Assembly: GCF_002162375.1 (NCBI RefSeq)
Contig: NZ_CP021425.1
Location: 4,791,001-4,855,000 of the forward strand
Direction of reading: 5' to 3'
DNA from: Oleiphilus messinensis
GTDB lineage: Bacteria > Pseudomonadota > Gammaproteobacteria > Pseudomonadales > Oleiphilaceae
DNA: 64,000 nucleotides
A program made the position numbers and the translations under genes. Below, piece after piece: positions 9,874 to 18,139 of the stretch. Under the pieces are notes generated by a model, which searched no databases, was not told the DNA's origin, and saw only the letters and a program-made list of their open reading frames with translations. Numbering within the stretch: the first letter of the stretch is position 1; each line of letters begins with the position of its first letter.

Positions 9874-10962
9874 CTAACTCGCCATCGCTGGCTGACCACG
9901 ATCCGGGAACGAATGGCGAATGATTCGTTTCAGTACGGTTCCGTATTGTTTCCAGAAGCTCCCCGTGTTGTACTCGATACCATACTTAGCCGCAATACGT
10001 TGCACATCCGGAGCCACTTCAATATAACGGGGGGCAGGAATATCCGGGAACAAATGATGTTCTATCTGACAACTCAGGTGCCCGGTCAGAATGTGAAACC
10101 ACTTGGGCCCCTGCAAATTGGACGACCCCAACATCTGACGATAATACCACTGCCCTCTGGACTCGTTGGCACAATCCTCTTCCTTGAAAACATGTACGCC
10201 TTCCGTGAAATGGCCACAAAAAATAATTGTGGAAGTCCAAAGATTTCTGATGAGATTCGCTGTCAGGTTACCCAGTAAAACCGGTATGAACATCGGCCCG
10301 GAAATGAGCGGGAAAAATATGTAGTCTTTGAATACCTGGCGTGAGCTCTTGCGATAGAAGGCAGATTTAAGTTCCTGGTCACTGACAAAGTGCTTTTCAC
10401 CTTCCTTTTTCTTGCCGAAAAAGACTCGGCGTCCAGCCAATTCATGAAAGGCAACACCCCACTCAAAGAGAATACTTAATGTCATGTAGCTGAAAAATTG
10501 CCAAATATTTTTAGGCTTCCATCGATATTCATTCGTCAAACGGAAGATACCATAACCAAAGTCCCGATCCTTACCGAGAATATTGGTATAAGTGTGATGC
10601 TCAAAATTATGGGTACGCTTCCAGGACTGCGAGTCACAGACATTATCCCACTCAAAAGTATTTGAGTTGATATAAGGGTCATTCATCCAGTCATATTGCC
10701 CGTGTAAAACGTTATGACCGATTTCCATGTTGTCGAGAATTTTTGCCAGCGCGAGCAAACCAACACCAACAATCCAAAATGACCAATGCAAGAAACCCAA
10801 TACCAGCGAAATTCGACCAAATATTTCACTGAATCGCTGTATACGGATCATCCGCCGGATGTAATCAGCATCCTGCTGTCCAACCCGCTGCAGAACCCGC
10901 CCCTTGACTTCATCTAACTCCTGAGCGAGCTGATCAAATTGCTCATTTGACAGCGTGTGCAT
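9874..10962 (-). CDS. Membrane fatty acid (acyl) desaturase
   Basis: A 362-residue diiron membrane desaturase. The three histidine boxes are present: HNVLHG, HNFEHH and QIEHHLFPDIP, with hydrophobic segments around residues 50-75 and 215-245. AGGAG lies just before the ATG at 10962. It resembles the delta-9 acyl-CoA desaturase group (Pseudomonas DesB type) that introduces a double bond into membrane acyl chains using electrons from a partner reductase. That partner is encoded immediately upstream in the same operon, with 33 bases between the two. A perfect palindrome in the shared promoter suggests repression by a FabR/DesT-type TetR regulator. The double-bond position is inferred from family, not shown. 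Confidence 0.9.
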   Translation of the reverse strand: MHTLSNEQFDQLAQELDEVKGRVLQRVGQQDADYIRRMIRIQRFSEIFGRISLVLGFLHWSFWIVGVGLLALAKILDNMEIGHNVLHGQYDWMNDPYINSNTFEWDNVCDSQSWKRTHNFEHHTYTNILGKDRDFGYGIFRLTNEYRWKPKNIWQFFSYMTLSILFEWGVAFHELAGRRVFFGKKKEGEKHFVSDQELKSAFYRKSSRQVFKDYIFFPLISGPMFIPVLLGNLTANLIRNLWTSTIIFCGHFTEGVHVFKEEDCANESRGQWYYRQMLGSSNLQGPKWFHILTGHLSCQIEHHLFPDIPAPRYIEVAPDVQRIAAKYGIEYNTGSFWKQYGTVLKRIIRHSFPDRGQPAMAS

Positions 10963-10995
10963 CGTTGTTCTCCTCCAGAAAAATGAAAAACCTAT

Positions 10996-12078
10996 TTACA
11001 AAGCCAATTCAACATCATCAACAGGCTGACTGATACACAATTGCACCAGTTCAGCTCCGCCATCCGAAACCTGTCCGGTTAGAATATTCTGCACTCGGCC
11101 ACCCAGCTTGCGACAGCTACACTGATGACACACGCCAGCCCGACAACCATGCACAGGGTTTAATCCTGCACCTTCAGCAATCTCTAACAACGTCCGACGA
11201 TCACCAGGTTCCACAGACACCTCTGCCTGAGTTTGGCTAAATGCAACAGCCCTTGATGCCTGCCCGGACTCAGACACTTGCACATCAAGCGCGCGAGGAA
11301 CACCGAAGAACTCAAAATGAATTCGCTCCGGGCTTACCCCTGAGTCCTTTAGTATCTGCTCAACACTTGTAATCATCTCGCCGGGCCCACAGATGTAATA
11401 ATCGGGTTTTTCAAATTGTTCAGGCGCATATTGTTCAAGCAAGCGTTGAACGGTTTCCCGATCAAAATAACCCGATTCCCGCGTGTTCAAAAAATCGAAA
11501 CTAAAATTCGACTTGGCCGACTCCAGCGCAGACAATTCGCTGCGGAACAGGTGATCCGAGCCGTAATAAAGCAACTTGACCGGTTTGGATTCGCCTTGAT
11601 CAACAAGATCGGAAAGCATGCTCAAAATGGGCGTGATTCCGACCCCCGCTGCGATGAAAACCTTGGGTACGCCGTTGCGCTGGACAACAAATTCACCACA
11701 AGCCGCTGACAAAGAAACATAACCGCCTTTTTTTAATCCGGTCGCTAACCACGGAGTAACCACCCCCTGATCCTGCTCGCGAATAGTGAGCCGAACTGTT
11801 CCGGTCATCCGATAGGTCTCGGGAGAACTGCTGATGCTGAAACAACGCGTCAGTTTTGCTCCGTTTATTTCAACCGTCAGATTGATGTACTGGCCAGCCT
11901 GAAAGCCCTGCCATGATTGATCCGGACGCAAAGTCAACGAAACAACGCTACCCGATTCCCGACCAATATCCTTAATCTGTGCTCTGAAGCCATTTACTGT
12001 CCACCCTGGTAAATAACTCTGAATAAGCGGCTCAAAAAAAGCGCCCACTTGCTTGTGGTTACACAAAGCAAAGGACAT
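10996..12078 (-). CDS. FNR-type reductase with C-terminal 2Fe-2S ferredoxin domain
   Basis: A 360-residue electron-transfer protein. An FAD-binding segment with RCFSISSSPE is followed by an NAD(P)-binding segment (FIAAGVGITPILSML) and a C-terminal plant-type ferredoxin domain with the cysteine pattern GCRAGVCHQCSC plus a distal LC. It probably passes electrons from NAD(P)H to the desaturase encoded next in the operon, as in the Pseudomonas DesB/DesC pair. I place the start at the ATG at 12078 (MSFALCNHKQ), since the frame upstream to 12147 adds 23 residues unlike the family; the longer start remains possible. It is the first gene behind the palindromic promoter. Confidence 0.88.
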   Translation of the reverse strand: MSFALCNHKQVGAFFEPLIQSYLPGWTVNGFRAQIKDIGRESGSVVSLTLRPDQSWQGFQAGQYINLTVEINGAKLTRCFSISSSPETYRMTGTVRLTIREQDQGVVTPWLATGLKKGGYVSLSAACGEFVVQRNGVPKVFIAAGVGITPILSMLSDLVDQGESKPVKLLYYGSDHLFRSELSALESAKSNFSFDFLNTRESGYFDRETVQRLLEQYAPEQFEKPDYYICGPGEMITSVEQILKDSGVSPERIHFEFFGVPRALDVQVSESGQASRAVAFSQTQAEVSVEPGDRRTLLEIAEGAGLNPVHGCRAGVCHQCSCRKLGGRVQNILTGQVSDGGAELVQLCISQPVDDVELAL

Positions 12079-12163
12079 CCATTCCGTAGTTTTCCGTAAA
12101 CTCAATGACACGACGCAGTAACCTCCTGACAAAGTTGCTGTCAGCAAAAAATCTCCAAATTTC

Positions 12164-12181
12164 AGCGTACATTTGTACGCT
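12164..12181. promoter_or_regulatory. Perfect 18-bp palindrome, FabR/DesT-type operator candidate
   Basis: AGCGTACATTTGTACGCT is a perfect inverted repeat with eight-base arms and a two-base centre. It overlaps the best promoter for the reductase-desaturase operon. The half-site AGCGTACA is, from memory, like that of FabR, the TetR repressor of unsaturated fatty acid genes in E. coli; DesT has the same role in Pseudomonas. No such regulator gene is in the window. Confidence 0.7.
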
Positions 12182-12200
12182 ATTTTTAAATTATTTTCAA
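12172..12200 (-). promoter_or_regulatory. Candidate sigma-70 promoter of the desaturase operon
   Basis: On the minus strand a TTGAAA -35 element (12195-12200) and a TACAAA -10-like element (12172-12177) are 17 bases apart, and the -10 lies inside the palindrome at 12164-12181. This geometry fits repression by promoter occlusion. The -10 match is only moderate. The remaining gene-free stretch 12182-12400 is very AT-rich and I see no ORF or further repeat in it. Confidence 0.5.
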
Positions 12201-12400
12201 ATCAAAATTTTTTAATTTTACATTTATTCTTATTTTTCAATGTAGTGCAAATAAATTAAAGGAGCTGATATTTACAGCCGTACCATAAAACCAAGAAGAC
12301 GAAGCAAGAAAAATAGCTTTTCAGAGCTAAATTGGCATTGAGAATCAATCAAGCAGGAAATAAACGAAAGGGAAAATTAATGAGAGGTAACCGAAAAATG

Positions 12401-12428
12401 AAAAACCCCTGCAGCAATGACAAGGGTT
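12401..12428 (-). terminator. Rho-independent terminator of the bufferin/doxX operon
   Basis: On the minus strand an eight-base stem with one mismatch (AACCCTTG pairing with CAGGGGTT) and a nine-base loop is followed by a run of U. It lies about 40 bases after the doxX stop and closes the buf operon before the desaturase promoter. Confidence 0.7.
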
Positions 12429-12464
12429 CGGCCAGCAAAAGAAAAGGAATGATAAAAAAGAGTT

Positions 12465-12902
12465 TTAAACAAAACGACGCTTGATCAAGTGGTCAAGAGA
12501 CCAGCTCCCGGGTCCATAGACAATTAAAACCAGCAACATTGTTCCCCAGAAGTAGTGATCCTTAATGCCAGCAGCACTGATATCAGGATAGGAAATTGCC
12601 GCTACCCAATTCAGCACGAAAAGCGCTAAAGCCGAAATTCGCCCGAATAGCCCCAATACCAACAGCACCGGGAATATCAGCTCAGCAGCGGTCGCGGCAT
12701 AAGCTGCCAGTTTAAAATTGATCAGGGGTACAGCGTACTCGTATTCAAACAATGCCAACGTGGAATCCCAGCTTTTAATCTTTGTCAGACCAGAGAGAAA
12801 AAAGACATACGCCACCCAACCTCTAAAAACCAGATTGACGACCGGTTGAAGCTTATCGACCAGGGAAATCCCACCAAGATAAGGCGATACCAAAATATTC
12901 AT
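12465..12902 (-). CDS. DoxX family membrane protein
   Basis: A 145-residue integral membrane protein with four predicted helices and the DoxX pattern FLSGLTKIKSWDSTLALFEYEY near residues 35-57. It is the last gene of the minus-strand unit DUF2282-DUF692-DUF2063-DoxX; this order recurs widely in proteobacteria. DoxX proteins are membrane components of uncertain redox function; here a role in respiratory or copper-stress handling next to the bufferin genes is inferred. The start ATG at 12902 lies 139 bases after the preceding gene, and a terminator follows. Confidence 0.85.
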   Translation of the reverse strand: MNILVSPYLGGISLVDKLQPVVNLVFRGWVAYVFFLSGLTKIKSWDSTLALFEYEYAVPLINFKLAAYAATAAELIFPVLLVLGLFGRISALALFVLNWVAAISYPDISAAGIKDHYFWGTMLLVLIVYGPGSWSLDHLIKRRFV

Positions 12903-13041
12903 CGTTAACGGAGTCCTCTCTTTTCGTTACATTGCAATGAAGTGCAACGCCATCGTGTCTGTCAAAATGCATAGATCCAGGAGCTAAAAGACTGGGCATC
13001 AGTTTATACAAGCTAATCCAGTAAATTCGAGCATTCACCGG

Positions 13042-13836
13042 CTATTCTACTGCATGATCCGGAATGTCCACCCCACCAATCCAGCATTGGGTAACTGCAG
13101 AGACCAACAAGTCGCTCAGGTTTTCATCTGGAGCCACGTGCTCAAGAGCTTGCCCGATATCTTCAAGTGGCATCCTCGATTGCAAACCGGAACAAAACTC
13201 CCACTGACCTCGAGAAAGCGGAAGAATCTGCATTTGCAGCTCAACCCGGTGAATTAAATACCAATAAGATCCCTGATCCAGCTCAAATTCTTGATCAAAC
13301 GTATCAGACTGATTTAATCGCCAAATCTCTCCGACCGGATAATTCGACGCCAATATTGCAAATGCTTCAGGAGGATAAAAGATAAGTCTCCCATGGCACT
13401 CAGCAGGCACCTCAGCCAAAACAGAAATGTCGAAGATTTCCGTCTCCGCACGGTGATAAACGCGGTGCCACAACCACTCCAGTTGTGCCACGTCGGGTAG
13501 ATACGGATACTCGATTAATGCAGAACACGTGGATATATAACGCGGAAAATCCGCGCCATAATCATTCAGATTGGCGGAGCGGGACGGTGTTTGGCTAACA
13601 TAGTCTCGCGCCATCTGGGCAAAAAAATCATTCCCCACCAATTTGAGAATAACAGGGAAAATCTGCTCAAGCGTTGATATCAATGTGCCTCGAACACTTC
13701 CTCGATATACCGCGAGTGAATCTGCAGCTGACAGGTTCCGTCCCGACTGGATAAACTGTCCCGCATCAACGGCTTCCCCTGACACCGCCTGCATAAACAA
13801 GGATTGTATTTTTTCCAGTTCATTAACGGACGTCAT
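13042..13836 (-). CDS. bufC: BufC-like DUF2063 partner of the MNIO enzyme
   Basis: About 264 residues of the DUF2063 family. The N-terminal helical region (ADSLAVYRGSVRGTLISTLEQIFPVILKLVG) is the part that acts as the peptide-recognition and docking domain in MNIO systems; the domain was earlier called DNA-binding. I chose the ATG at 13836 because it forms a 4-bp ATGA overlap with the bufB stop; an ATG at 13842 is also in frame. In characterised systems the protein binds the precursor leader and presents it to the DUF692 enzyme. The symbol follows family and gene order, not experiment. Confidence 0.85.
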   Translation of the reverse strand: MTSVNELEKIQSLFMQAVSGEAVDAGQFIQSGRNLSAADSLAVYRGSVRGTLISTLEQIFPVILKLVGNDFFAQMARDYVSQTPSRSANLNDYGADFPRYISTCSALIEYPYLPDVAQLEWLWHRVYHRAETEIFDISVLAEVPAECHGRLIFYPPEAFAILASNYPVGEIWRLNQSDTFDQEFELDQGSYWYLIHRVELQMQILPLSRGQWEFCSGLQSRMPLEDIGQALEHVAPDENLSDLLVSAVTQCWIGGVDIPDHAVE

Positions 13837-14705
13837 CGGCATTCACTCAAAGGGCTGCGTTGCCGAGACGGTAAATCATTAACCAGGATACGCTCCGCTT
13901 TTTGCGCTTCATGAAGCAATACTTCAAACGAGGGTATATTTGTGTCCCATTCAATCAGTGTTGGCAACGGGCCATACAATTCAATAGCCTGTCGGTACAA
14001 GCACCAGACACCCTCATGGATAGATGCACCATGGGTATCAAGCAGGTGCGTCCCCATATCTTCAAAACCAGCGAGATGGAGTTCCTGAATCGCATCTTTT
14101 GGTAAGCTTTGCAAATACATAATTGGATCAAATTGATGATTTTTCGCGCTCACGTAAATATTATTAACGTCACACAAAAGACCACATCCGGATCGATTCA
14201 CGACTTCAGACACAAACTCCCATTCAGTCATGCAATCCGATTGATAAGTGAGATAACTTGAAACATTCTCGACAAGAATTTGCCGCCCGAGAAAATCCTG
14301 AACTTGTTCAATCCGGGATACGATGTGATCAAGTGCCTGGGGGCTATATGGCAATGGAAACAAGTCATTGCCATGAATTCCATTAACTGAAGACCAGCAC
14401 AAATGATCCGAAACTTTGACCGGCTGAAAGTCGTTAACTAACGCCCTCAGCCGCTGCAAATACGCTTCATCCAATGGATCTACCGACCCTAAAGACAGTC
14501 CGACACCATGAAAGGTAACCGGATAACGCTTCGCGACTTCCCGTAGATGAAATAGCGGCAAACCGCCTGGCTCCATATAATTATCGGTTAGCGCCTCAAA
14601 CCAGGGAACGTCAGGCTCGCCTTGCAAAATGTCCTGGTAGTGTTGAGCTCTTAAACCCAACCCAACACCCCGCAGTTCACCACTGGTTGCAAAACTATCA
14701 ACCAT
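13833..14705 (-). CDS. bufB: BufB-like DUF692 multinuclear iron oxidase (MNIO)
   Basis: A 290-residue TIM-barrel enzyme of the DUF692 family. Likely iron ligands are visible in order: FHGVGLSLG, SDHLCW, ILVENVSSYL, CDVNNIYVSA, ELHLAGF, DTHGASIHEGVW and LIEWDTNIPSF. MNIO enzymes, including MbnB of methanobactin synthesis, use a mixed-valent iron centre to oxidise cysteines of precursor peptides, in bufferins to thiooxazole. The substrate here should be the Cys-containing peptide encoded 36 bases upstream. The stop overlaps the bufC start. Length and motifs are complete. Confidence 0.9.
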   Translation of the reverse strand: MVDSFATSGELRGVGLGLRAQHYQDILQGEPDVPWFEALTDNYMEPGGLPLFHLREVAKRYPVTFHGVGLSLGSVDPLDEAYLQRLRALVNDFQPVKVSDHLCWSSVNGIHGNDLFPLPYSPQALDHIVSRIEQVQDFLGRQILVENVSSYLTYQSDCMTEWEFVSEVVNRSGCGLLCDVNNIYVSAKNHQFDPIMYLQSLPKDAIQELHLAGFEDMGTHLLDTHGASIHEGVWCLYRQAIELYGPLPTLIEWDTNIPSFEVLLHEAQKAERILVNDLPSRQRSPLSECR

Positions 14706-14741
14706 GACGTGCTCCCTCTTGATAACACATGCTCAGGGGTT

Positions 14742-15005
14742 TCAGCCCTTGACTTTACCACCCACAATTTTGGCACAAGTTCCAGTTGGTACGTATACCC
14801 ACTCTTCGGGATCACCATCTTTTGAAGCCTGACCAGCACAACTGTGACTGCTGGTTCCACAGTCATTCATTCCTGCCTTTACGACGCCCTGACACTTTTC
14901 AAAGCCTGGCTTTGCTGCTAATGCACTCCCTGCAGAGGCCATCATGCCCAATGCCAGAACACCCGCAATTGCAGTACTCGCCTTAGTTTTGTTTTGATCG
15001 CTCAT
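14742..15005 (-). CDS. bufA: BufA-like DUF2282 precursor peptide with signal sequence
   Basis: An 87-residue exported peptide. A signal sequence ends at about ALA|AK (residues 28-31). The mature part carries four cysteines, Cys38, 49, 56 and 77, in the bufferin arrangement FEKCQG, NDCG, HSCAGQ and TGTCAKIVGG. GAGG lies eight bases before the ATG. In characterised bufferins the cysteines are oxidised by the MNIO enzyme and the peptide binds copper in the periplasm. Here modification and metal are inferred from family. It is the first gene of the operon; the 233 bases upstream hold the promoter, which I could not resolve into clear -35/-10 boxes. Confidence 0.88.
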   Translation of the reverse strand: MSDQNKTKASTAIAGVLALGMMASAGSALAAKPGFEKCQGVVKAGMNDCGTSSHSCAGQASKDGDPEEWVYVPTGTCAKIVGGKVKG

Positions 15006-15238
15006 TAATGCATCCTCTTCGTATACCTAACTCATTAGTGGAACTTGCCAAACCATGACTTTTTATTCACGGTTGCAACATAGACCCTTCAACTATCCTA
15101 AAAGTTCAATTAGCTCTCAGGAAATTGCGATGCTTTCCAATTGACCTTACGAAACCCCATGTAGACCATCGAAATTTTTTTCATCGCCACATTAAAAAAA
15201 GCAGATCTTGCGGACATGTCAACGCTTTTTATAGATGA

Positions 15239-15877
15239 TCAAGCCTGATCTGCAGCCAATGCCTGTTTCTCACGATTCATTGCAGCTTGCAACGCAGGAC
15301 GCACACCAATCGCTGCAAAATAGCGCTGTACATTTTTTTGAGTGATCGGTTGTTTGAATGCCATGCCCCAGGCCAGCGTATGCGCGACCAGAATATCTGC
15401 CGCACTGAAGTCCTGACCAACGATGAACGTGTGGTCGGCGAGGTGTCCATCAAGCAAATCCAGTGCTTTTTGAAACTCCCATACCGCTGTTTCACGAACC
15501 GCTGGTACTCTTTGCGCTTCTGGCAGGGCAAACTTGTGCTTGGCCATGGTCCAAAGTGGTTGTTCCAATTCACAAAGGGCAAAAAAGGCCCATTGCTGGT
15601 AGTGAGCACGTGCGGCACTGCCTACCTCCGGCACGAGGCCCCGGTCGGGGAATTTATCACCCAGATAGGTCACTATGGCTCCAGATTCGCTCAGCACCAA
15701 ATCGCCATCCACCAGTACAGGCACTTTACCGGCAGGATTAATCGCGAGAAATTCTGCTGACTTGGACCCCCCCTTTACAAAGTTCACCAGCTTGTAATCG
15801 TAGTCTTGCCCCAGTTCCTCCAGCATCCAGGTAATGCGGGTTGAACGAGTATTGGGGTGTCCGTATACCGTTAGCAT
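15239..15877 (-). CDS. Glutathione S-transferase family protein
   Basis: A 212-residue cytosolic GST. The thioredoxin-like N-terminal domain shows HPNTRSTRITWMLEEL, the NPAGKVPVL cis-Pro loop and LSESGAIVTYL, which binds the glutathione gamma-glutamyl group; the all-helical C-terminal domain has SAADILVAHTL. GGAGG lies eight bases before the ATG. It sits 33 bases behind the small protein ending the ATP-grasp operon and may be its last gene. Substrate unknown. Confidence 0.88.
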   Translation of the reverse strand: MLTVYGHPNTRSTRITWMLEELGQDYDYKLVNFVKGGSKSAEFLAINPAGKVPVLVDGDLVLSESGAIVTYLGDKFPDRGLVPEVGSAARAHYQQWAFFALCELEQPLWTMAKHKFALPEAQRVPAVRETAVWEFQKALDLLDGHLADHTFIVGQDFSAADILVAHTLAWGMAFKQPITQKNVQRYFAAIGVRPALQAAMNREKQALAADQA

Positions 15878-15910
15878 TTTATCAACCTCCAGTGATTGGA
15901 ATTTTCCGAC

Positions 15911-16210
15911 TTAATGAGCATCAAACATTTGAATATGATAACCACTTTGCAATGCATCCTTGAGCGGCTTATCTGCATTCACGACACGGGAGTCGTCCAA
16001 CAGTTTTTGGCTAACATGTTTGTGTTTTTCGATTTTAATATCTTTAAAACCAGCTCGAATCAAATAAAGCTGGCACAGCTTTTCTGCTCCAAATAAGTCT
16101 TTAAAGCTAATGTAAACAATAAAAGGAACTTCTTGTCCCATCTGAATTCCATCCATGTCTTTTTTTGCAACTCCGGTTGCAGAGAAAACGTACATTGGCG
16201 AATGCCTCAT
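15911..16210 (-). CDS. Small conserved-looking protein of unknown function
   Basis: About 99 residues, alpha/beta and Lys-rich towards the end, with no signal peptide. The longer frame to 16321 runs into the ATP-grasp gene and is unlikely. The ATG at 16210 starts MRHSPMYVFS; the ATG at 16195 has a better spaced AGG nine bases upstream and may be the true start. It lies 59 bases after the ATP-grasp gene and 33 before the GST gene, so it probably belongs to the same transcript. I do not recognise the domain. Confidence 0.6.
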   Translation of the reverse strand: MRHSPMYVFSATGVAKKDMDGIQMGQEVPFIVYISFKDLFGAEKLCQLYLIRAGFKDIKIEKHKHVSQKLLDDSRVVNADKPLKDALQSGYHIQMFDAH

Positions 16211-16269
16211 TATAGTTTGTAATCGCGGGGTATGTTTCAGAACACAACCCAGGGGAGCTATCAGCAAAG

Positions 16270-17451
16270 TTACCCCAAAATAACGTGTGGTAAATAGCGC
16301 GACAAGTCCTGGGTGACCCATTGCTGATCCTCCCGAACCGATATCCCTGCAGGGACATCATCGACCAACCATGAGCCCACCAGTGTGAAGTTGTGTCCAA
16401 AGCGGGGCAACGGATAGTAAGCCTGATAGATGAATCCTTCTTCCCCGTATGGACCCGGTGTCCCCTGATCGAGCTTTCCTTCACTCAACATCGCCACATT
16501 TGCGCCTTCTCTCGAAAATATGGGTTTACGCACAAGTTTTGACTCTGTTGCACGATGCAGCTGATCCTCAAAATACGACGGTAATAAATTTGGATGCCCC
16601 GGAAACATACTCCACAGCTGTGGTAACAATGCTTTATTTGAAAGTACTGATTTCCAGAGTGGTTCAACAAATTTTGCACCGGACTGGGTAATGGCAGGTG
16701 CATACTCTTCTCTGAGCATAAACTCCCAGGGATACAACTTGAACATCAACTCAATGACTTGATCATCCAGATCGGTAAATGCACCGCCTGCATCGACACC
16801 TACGTCCTCAATATGAATAAATTGAGTCGGTATTCCTGACTCTACGGCACAATCCTCCAGATATTGAACGGTACCACGGTCTTCATCGGTATCTTTCACG
16901 CAGCTGAAATAGAAGTAGGGAGGGTATTCCCGTCCGCTACAGTAGTACTGGAATATCTCGCTGAAGCGTCGAACCAGTTTTTCCTGCAAAGAATTGAATT
17001 GATCACAATTCCTGTGCAACCGACCACGGTTAACATTGTCCTCCAACCAAAGCCATTGCCAGAAACCGGATTCATAAAGACTGGTCGGCGTATCAGCATT
17101 GTTTTCATACAACTTGGCGGGCTGAATGCCGTCGAAAGCAAAATCCAGCCTGGAGTACAAGCTGGGCTCACCCTCTAGCCATGAAGCCCGGATTGCATCC
17201 CAGAACAGCTCAGGTATACAAAACCGATGTAACAACTCTTCGTCATTGACAACTCGGTCGACAACCTGGAGACACATTTGGTGCAGCTCCGCCGTCGGAT
17301 CCTCAATGCCATCTTCAATTTGAGAGAGAGAGAATTGATAATAGGCAGATTCATCCCAGTAGGCCTGACCATACATGGTATGAAATTTAAAACCAAACTC
17401 GTTGGCCTGCTCACGCCAGCCGGGCCGCTCTTGAATCGGAATGCGTAACAC
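16270..17451 (-). CDS. Glutathionylspermidine synthase-like ATP-grasp protein (YgiC/YjfC family)
   Basis: A 393-residue ATP-grasp amide ligase like the C-terminal synthetase domain of GspS. Diagnostic stretches are QAYWDESAYYQFS, FAFDG near residue 106, KLYENNADTPTSLYE, SREGANV (ATP binding) and the C-terminal GSWLVDDVPAGISVRED. The start is a GTG directly abutting the stop of the DUF1190 gene, so the two are coupled. The family forms amide bonds with glutathione, peptides or polyamines; the E. coli homologues YgiC and YjfC have no settled substrate. The amidase half of GspS is absent. Confidence 0.9.
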   Translation of the reverse strand: MLRIPIQERPGWREQANEFGFKFHTMYGQAYWDESAYYQFSLSQIEDGIEDPTAELHQMCLQVVDRVVNDEELLHRFCIPELFWDAIRASWLEGEPSLYSRLDFAFDGIQPAKLYENNADTPTSLYESGFWQWLWLEDNVNRGRLHRNCDQFNSLQEKLVRRFSEIFQYYCSGREYPPYFYFSCVKDTDEDRGTVQYLEDCAVESGIPTQFIHIEDVGVDAGGAFTDLDDQVIELMFKLYPWEFMLREEYAPAITQSGAKFVEPLWKSVLSNKALLPQLWSMFPGHPNLLPSYFEDQLHRATESKLVRKPIFSREGANVAMLSEGKLDQGTPGPYGEEGFIYQAYYPLPRFGHNFTLVGSWLVDDVPAGISVREDQQWVTQDLSRYLPHVILG

Positions 17452-18096
17452 CTAGCCGCCCCAGCCTCCCGACTTGGAGCTTGACCCTCCCCAGGAGGAT
17501 TTAGCCGCGACTTTAGAACCAAATCCACCACGGGAAATTGTTTTACTCACCTTCGGCTTTGGTTTGAAGGCCTTGGGATCCACCGTGACACGACGATCTT
17601 TGACTGAGCCATATCGGTAACCATCCGATGTAGTCCAATGGCCACGCATCGGCGAGTGATAACTGTAAGAGGTGAACATTGGCTGAGTACGATAATAATT
17701 AGGGCGATCCAACGCTTTGGCAAACAAAAAGCCCGCCATTGCGGGCATAAACCAGTCTATATTCGATTCAGATCGGTAGGAAATGCAGGTGTTTGCCCCA
17801 AATTCATCCTCACAATCAGATCGAGACAAATATTTAGGGGCAGCACTCGCCGCTTTGGCAAGCGCCTCCTGATAAGCTGTTTCACACTGTTCCTGCAACG
17901 AAGGGTTCTGAAGCTTGCAGTCATGCAGATTCCGATAGACCACGACTTCTTCCGTATCAGAACACGATGCCAACGTAACGCCTGCCAACGCCAGACATAG
18001 CGGTTTTGCCCGAAATCCAGGCTTGGCTCTGAATACGTTTCGCTCAGGCGTCGTTTTCCGCATTCGTTCGAGATTTATGAATCGTGTACGCTTCAT
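17452..18096 (-). CDS. DUF1190 protein (YgiB/YjfM family)
   Basis: A 214-residue envelope protein with an N-terminal hydrophobic stretch (LCLALAGVTLASCSD) resembling a lipoprotein signal with lipobox LASC, though preceded by an unusually long basic tail. The body has Cys residues in the DUF1190 pattern (HDCKLQNPSLQEQCETAYQEA, DCEDEFGANTC), and the C-terminus is a Gly/Ser-rich, probably disordered tail ending SSSKSGGWGG. GGGAGGA precedes the ATG. In E. coli ygiB-ygiC and yjfM-yjfC show the same pairing with the ATP-grasp gene; the Gly-rich tail could be its substrate, which is speculation. Confidence 0.85.
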   Translation of the reverse strand: MKRTRFINLERMRKTTPERNVFRAKPGFRAKPLCLALAGVTLASCSDTEEVVVYRNLHDCKLQNPSLQEQCETAYQEALAKAASAAPKYLSRSDCEDEFGANTCISYRSESNIDWFMPAMAGFLFAKALDRPNYYRTQPMFTSYSYHSPMRGHWTTSDGYRYGSVKDRRVTVDPKAFKPKPKVSKTISRGGFGSKVAAKSSWGGSSSKSGGWGG

Positions 18097-18139
18097 GGGA
18101 TCCTCCCTTGTAGGTCATACCGGATAATAGGTCAAGATT

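Noticed and set aside
9913-10278. Plus-strand frame opposite the desaturase
   Set aside because: It is antisense to the histidine-box region of a well-supported gene, with no binding site.
14742-15005. Reading the DUF2282 peptide as a plain structural protein
   Set aside because: Signal peptide, four-Cys bufferin spacing and the adjacent MNIO and DUF2063 genes make a precursor role much more likely.
16195-16321. Longer start for the small protein after the ATP-grasp gene
   Set aside because: It would overlap the ATP-grasp coding end by 52 bases without a binding site; a start at 16210 or 16195 fits better.
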